Of a stretch of DNA of 7,872 nt, positions 6,014-7,872 are shown one piece after another (the first letter of the stretch is position 1; each line of letters begins with the position of its first letter). The position numbers and the translations under genes are program-made. The notes beneath the pieces are model-generated. The model did not search any database and was not told the DNA's origin. It worked only from the letters and a program-made list of their open reading frames with translations. The stretch covers positions 1 through 7,872 of the forward strand of contig JACNFI010000014.1 of assembly GCA_014384665.1 (NCBI GenBank), in the 5' to 3' direction. The DNA comes from Candidatus Cloacimonadota bacterium (lineage in GTDB: Bacteria > Cloacimonadota > Cloacimonadia > JGIOTU-2).

Positions 6014-7528
6014 TTATTCAAACCCCAATTGTTCCAAAACTTCCTGTAATTTTTCATCTGCTTGTTGTCTATCTTCTTCTGCTTCTTTTACCAAAACAAC
6101 AGCTTCATCTAAAGGGATGGTATCATCTTCACCATTTTGTGAAACATATCTGGAAGGACTTAAATTATAATCATTCTTTACAGTTTCTTCTTTATTTATT
6201 ATTTTACTAATACTTTCTTCCTCTTTCCAATTCTGATAAATTTCTACAATTTTCTCAATTGAAGCATCTGGTAATAAGTTTTTAGGTCTGCCTTTCTCAA
6301 AAAGCTTTGAAGCATTTATCAATAAGATTTTATCTTTGCATTTTTTTTCTTTATTGATAATAATAATAATTCCTGGTGCTGTTGTGTTATAGAACAGATT
6401 TTCAGGCATTAAAAGAACTGCTTCAACCAAATCATTCTCAACAAATGATTTCCTTATGTCTCTTTCACGATTAGAACCGACATTTCCAGAACCACGAGAA
6501 ACTGATCCAGTATCAATAACAACTGCCAGTCTTCCATTTTTATTTAATGATTTAAACATATGTTGAATCCAACCCCAATCTGCTGAACTTGAAGGAGGAT
6601 AGCCATAGCCAAACCTATTATAAGCATCATTTTCATAAGTACTTTGATTAAAATCTTGATTCCACATTGGATTTGCTACTATAAGGTCAAATTTAGACAA
6701 ATTGCCCGATTCATCAGTGAAGGCAGGTCGGTTCATTGAATCACCCAGTTTAATTATTGCTTCCATATCGTGAATAAATACATTCATTTTTGCCATAGCA
6801 AAGGTTGATGGAAGAATTTCTTGTCCAAAGTGGTGAGTTTCTTTTAATGATTCTTCATTATGATATTTTTCCTTAAAACGCAGATTGCATTTAATTAGAA
6901 GTCCTGCAGAACCACAGCAAGGGTCATAAATAGTATCACCTGGTTGTGGATCAATGATATGAGCCATTAGTATTGCAACTTCTCTGGGAGTATAGAATTC
7001 TCCTGCGCTTGAACCAGAACCTTCAGCAAATTTACGCAGAAGATATTCATAGGCACGCCCTAAAATATCAGGTTCTACATCATTAATTCCTAAACGATGT
7101 CTATTAAGGACATTTATTAAAGTTTTTAAAATCTCATCACTAATAATACGCTGTCCGGAAACAATAGCATTAAAATCTGTTGTATCAATAACTCCCTGCA
7201 ATGTGGCATTTTCTCTTGTAATAGAGCGAACTGCATCGGTTATATACTCACCTATATTAATTGTTTGTTTTGCAATTTCTTTCCACCTGGCTTCATTGGG
7301 TATATATATCCTCACATAGGTATGATCGAGTTTTATTAGTTCTTCAACTGTATCAAGAGAACCAAATTTCTTTTCTAGAGTTTTCAGTTCATCTTCAAAT
7401 ACATCTGACAATCTTTTTATAAAAATTAGTGGTAATATGTAATCTTTGTATTTTGGGGCATCAACCGGTCCTCTAATTTTACAGGCTGCATCCCAAAGCC
7501 AGTTTTCAAGTGTTGTTATATCAAGCAT
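6014..7528 (-). CDS. hsdM: Type I restriction-modification system, HsdM adenine DNA methyltransferase subunit
   Basis: This 504-residue protein is the modification subunit of a Type I system. With HsdS it transfers a methyl group from S-adenosylmethionine to adenine N6 in the target site, and it is also needed for restriction by HsdR. Residues 1-150 look like the helical HsdM N-terminal domain. The methyltransferase domain follows: EFYTPREV at 177-184 (motif X region), DPCCGSAG at 202-209 (motif I, SAM binding), GQE at 235-237, and motif IV NPMW at 286-289. Family members usually have NPPF or NPPY at motif IV, so the Met is unusual but the Asn-Pro core is kept. The C-terminus (about 475-504) is charged and probably coiled-coil, as expected for HsdS contact. 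The start is well supported: AGAGG lies 6 nt upstream of the ATG, and the N-terminus matches full-length family members. It is the first gene of the operon, and hsdS begins 1 nt after its stop. Confidence 0.97.
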   Translation of the reverse strand: MLDITTLENWLWDAACKIRGPVDAPKYKDYILPLIFIKRLSDVFEDELKTLEKKFGSLDTVEELIKLDHTYVRIYIPNEARWKEIAKQTINIGEYITDAVRSITRENATLQGVIDTTDFNAIVSGQRIISDEILKTLINVLNRHRLGINDVEPDILGRAYEYLLRKFAEGSGSSAGEFYTPREVAILMAHIIDPQPGDTIYDPCCGSAGLLIKCNLRFKEKYHNEESLKETHHFGQEILPSTFAMAKMNVFIHDMEAIIKLGDSMNRPAFTDESGNLSKFDLIVANPMWNQDFNQSTYENDAYNRFGYGYPPSSSADWGWIQHMFKSLNKNGRLAVVIDTGSVSRGSGNVGSNRERDIRKSFVENDLVEAVLLMPENLFYNTTAPGIIIIINKEKKCKDKILLINASKLFEKGRPKNLLPDASIEKIVEIYQNWKEEESISKIINKEETVKNDYNLSPSRYVSQNGEDDTIPLDEAVVLVKEAEEDRQQADEKLQEVLEQLGFE

Positions 7529-7540
7529 AAATTTCCTCTT
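7529..7540 (-). promoter_or_regulatory. Strong ribosome-binding site of hsdM
   Basis: Read on the minus strand, AAGAGGAAATTT directly precedes the hsdM ATG. The AGAGG core sits 6 nt from the start codon, an ideal distance. This is the clearest ribosome-binding site of the restriction genes and fixes the hsdM start. It fits hsdM being the entry point for ribosomes on the operon messenger, with hsdS and hsdR relying on coupling. Confidence 0.8.
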
Positions 7541-7565
7541 TTGTTACTATATGGTACATTTCAAT

Positions 7566-7599
7566 GAAAAACCACGAAATTTCGGAATGTCAGTTTTTC
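7566..7599. promoter_or_regulatory. Dyad symmetries upstream of hsdM, possible operator
   Basis: A perfect 7-bp inverted repeat, GAAAAAC at 7566-7572 and GTTTTTC at 7593-7599, encloses a perfect 10-bp palindrome CGAAATTTCG at 7575-7584. The two are not co-centred. They lie about 40-70 nt upstream of the hsdM start codon, where an operator or promoter overlap would be expected. No regulator gene is visible in the window. In AT-rich DNA such dyads can occur by chance, so this is only a candidate. Confidence 0.25.
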
Positions 7600-7733
7600 G
7601 CAGATGAGTAGAGAGAAATACGATTTTTAATATTTTTACTTTCATTAGTTTTCTATAACTATACTAATAAATCCATAGGATCCATCTATCTTTGAAAATT
7701 TTACCTTTAGTTAAATTTCTTTTTTTGTAATAA

Positions 7734-7769
7734 TTATTTGTCAATTAAGGATATTATTTTGTTTTTCAT
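7734..7769 (-). other. 11-codon ORF with a good Shine-Dalgarno upstream of hsdM, possible leader or gene remnant
   Basis: On the minus strand GGAGAAAGG (7778-7770) abuts an ATG at 7769. The GGAG core is 5 nt from the start. The ORF encodes MKNKIISLIDK and stops with TAA at 7736-7734. It begins like many real genes, but no reading frame continues for a meaningful length afterwards, so it could be a leader peptide, the start of a decayed gene, or chance. It lies 205 nt before hsdM with no sign of coupling. Confidence 0.2.
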
Positions 7770-7808
7770 CCTTTCTCCAAATTTAAATAAAAATATTTCA
7801 TTATTCAA

Positions 7809-7872
7809 TTAAAAAAGCCAAATAGGCATATAAGTAATTTTATCTTCTTGGACAAATTTTCCATCGTATAAT
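7809..7872 (-). CDS. Possible C-terminal end of a gene entering from the right edge (partial)
   Basis: Reading leftwards from position 7871 the frame LYDGKFVQEDKITYMPIWLF is open and ends with TAA at 7811-7809. The composition looks protein-like, with mixed charged, aromatic and glycine residues. Another frame is also open over this short stretch, so being open is not by itself significant. If real, this is the last 20 residues of an upstream gene on the same strand, ending 280 nt before hsdM. No family can be assigned. Confidence 0.2.
   Translation of the reverse strand, partial: LYDGKFVQEDKITYMPIWLF

Larger units (their letters stand above)
7529..7808. other. Intergenic region upstream of hsdM
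   Basis: This AT-rich stretch has no ORF of convincing length on either strand. It holds the hsdM ribosome-binding site, the dyads near 7566-7599, the 11-codon ORF near 7734-7769 and a 7-T run around 7720-7726. The operon promoter must lie here if hsdM is the first gene. A TATAGT hexamer (minus strand, just upstream of the hsdM Shine-Dalgarno) resembles a -10 element, but no acceptable -35 lies at 17 nt. No GC-rich hairpin followed by a T-run was found. Confidence 0.6.

Noticed and set aside
6013..6057. Upstream hsdS start at 6057 giving a 413-residue protein
   Set aside because: The extra 15 residues are just the hsdM C-terminal coding DNA read in another frame, with no ribosome-binding site. 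The ATG at 6012 follows the hsdM stop by 1 nt and gives a family-typical N-terminus.
5917..6210. Plus-strand ORF of 97 codons spanning the hsdM-hsdS junction
   Set aside because: It is antisense to the coding ends of both genes and Leu/Phe-rich by complement of Lys/Glu codons. No ribosome-binding site or domain was seen.
7541..7560. TATAGT hexamer as an hsdM promoter -10 and a partial TGTTAC/GGTACA dyad
   Set aside because: No acceptable -35 lies 16-18 nt upstream, and the dyad pairs only 4 of 6 positions. It is too weak to list as a feature.
1..7872. CRISPR array, tRNA, rRNA, transposase or integrase
   Set aside because: No regularly spaced short repeats, no tRNA- or rRNA-like conserved stretches, and no transposase or integrase motifs were found on either strand.

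Overview
The window is AT-rich DNA from a bacterium or possibly an archaeon. Sampled 60-base lines run from about 18 to 43% G+C. Shine-Dalgarno motifs precede at least two genes and gene spacing is very tight, so it is prokaryotic. No marker gene allows firmer placement. Every convincing gene lies on the minus strand, so transcription runs from high to low coordinates.

The core is a complete, apparently intact Type I restriction-modification operon with two extra genes. In order of transcription it holds: hsdM (7528-6014, adenine methyltransferase); hsdS (6012-4816, specificity subunit); an AlbA_2/Schlafen-type protein (4819-3605); hsdR (3598-623, translocase/nuclease); and a very short YgjP/DUF45-type metallopeptidase (590-327). 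The junctions are 1 nt, a 4-nt overlap, 6 nt and 32 nt, which points to one transcript with translational coupling. HsdM and HsdS would form the methyltransferase. HsdR joins them to translocate and cut DNA lacking the methyl mark. The AlbA_2 protein and the metallopeptidase are accessory genes of unknown role, but their position suggests co-selection with the restriction system.

The most notable feature is HsdS. Its two target-recognition domains are near-copies of each other (94 of 130 residues identical by hand alignment, exact 193-residue period, no gaps). This predicts that the enzyme recognises a symmetric interrupted palindrome rather than the usual asymmetric bipartite site.

The left flank (1-326) carries a 50-residue ORF with two CxxC pairs (a zinc-ribbon candidate) and, at its far edge, an imperfect palindrome resembling widespread GTCATTCCCG...CGGGAATCCAG interspersed repeats. 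The right flank (7529-7872) has no clear gene. It contains the hsdM leader with a strong Shine-Dalgarno, small dyads, an 11-codon ORF with a good ribosome-binding site, and at the edge perhaps the last 20 codons of a gene entering from outside.
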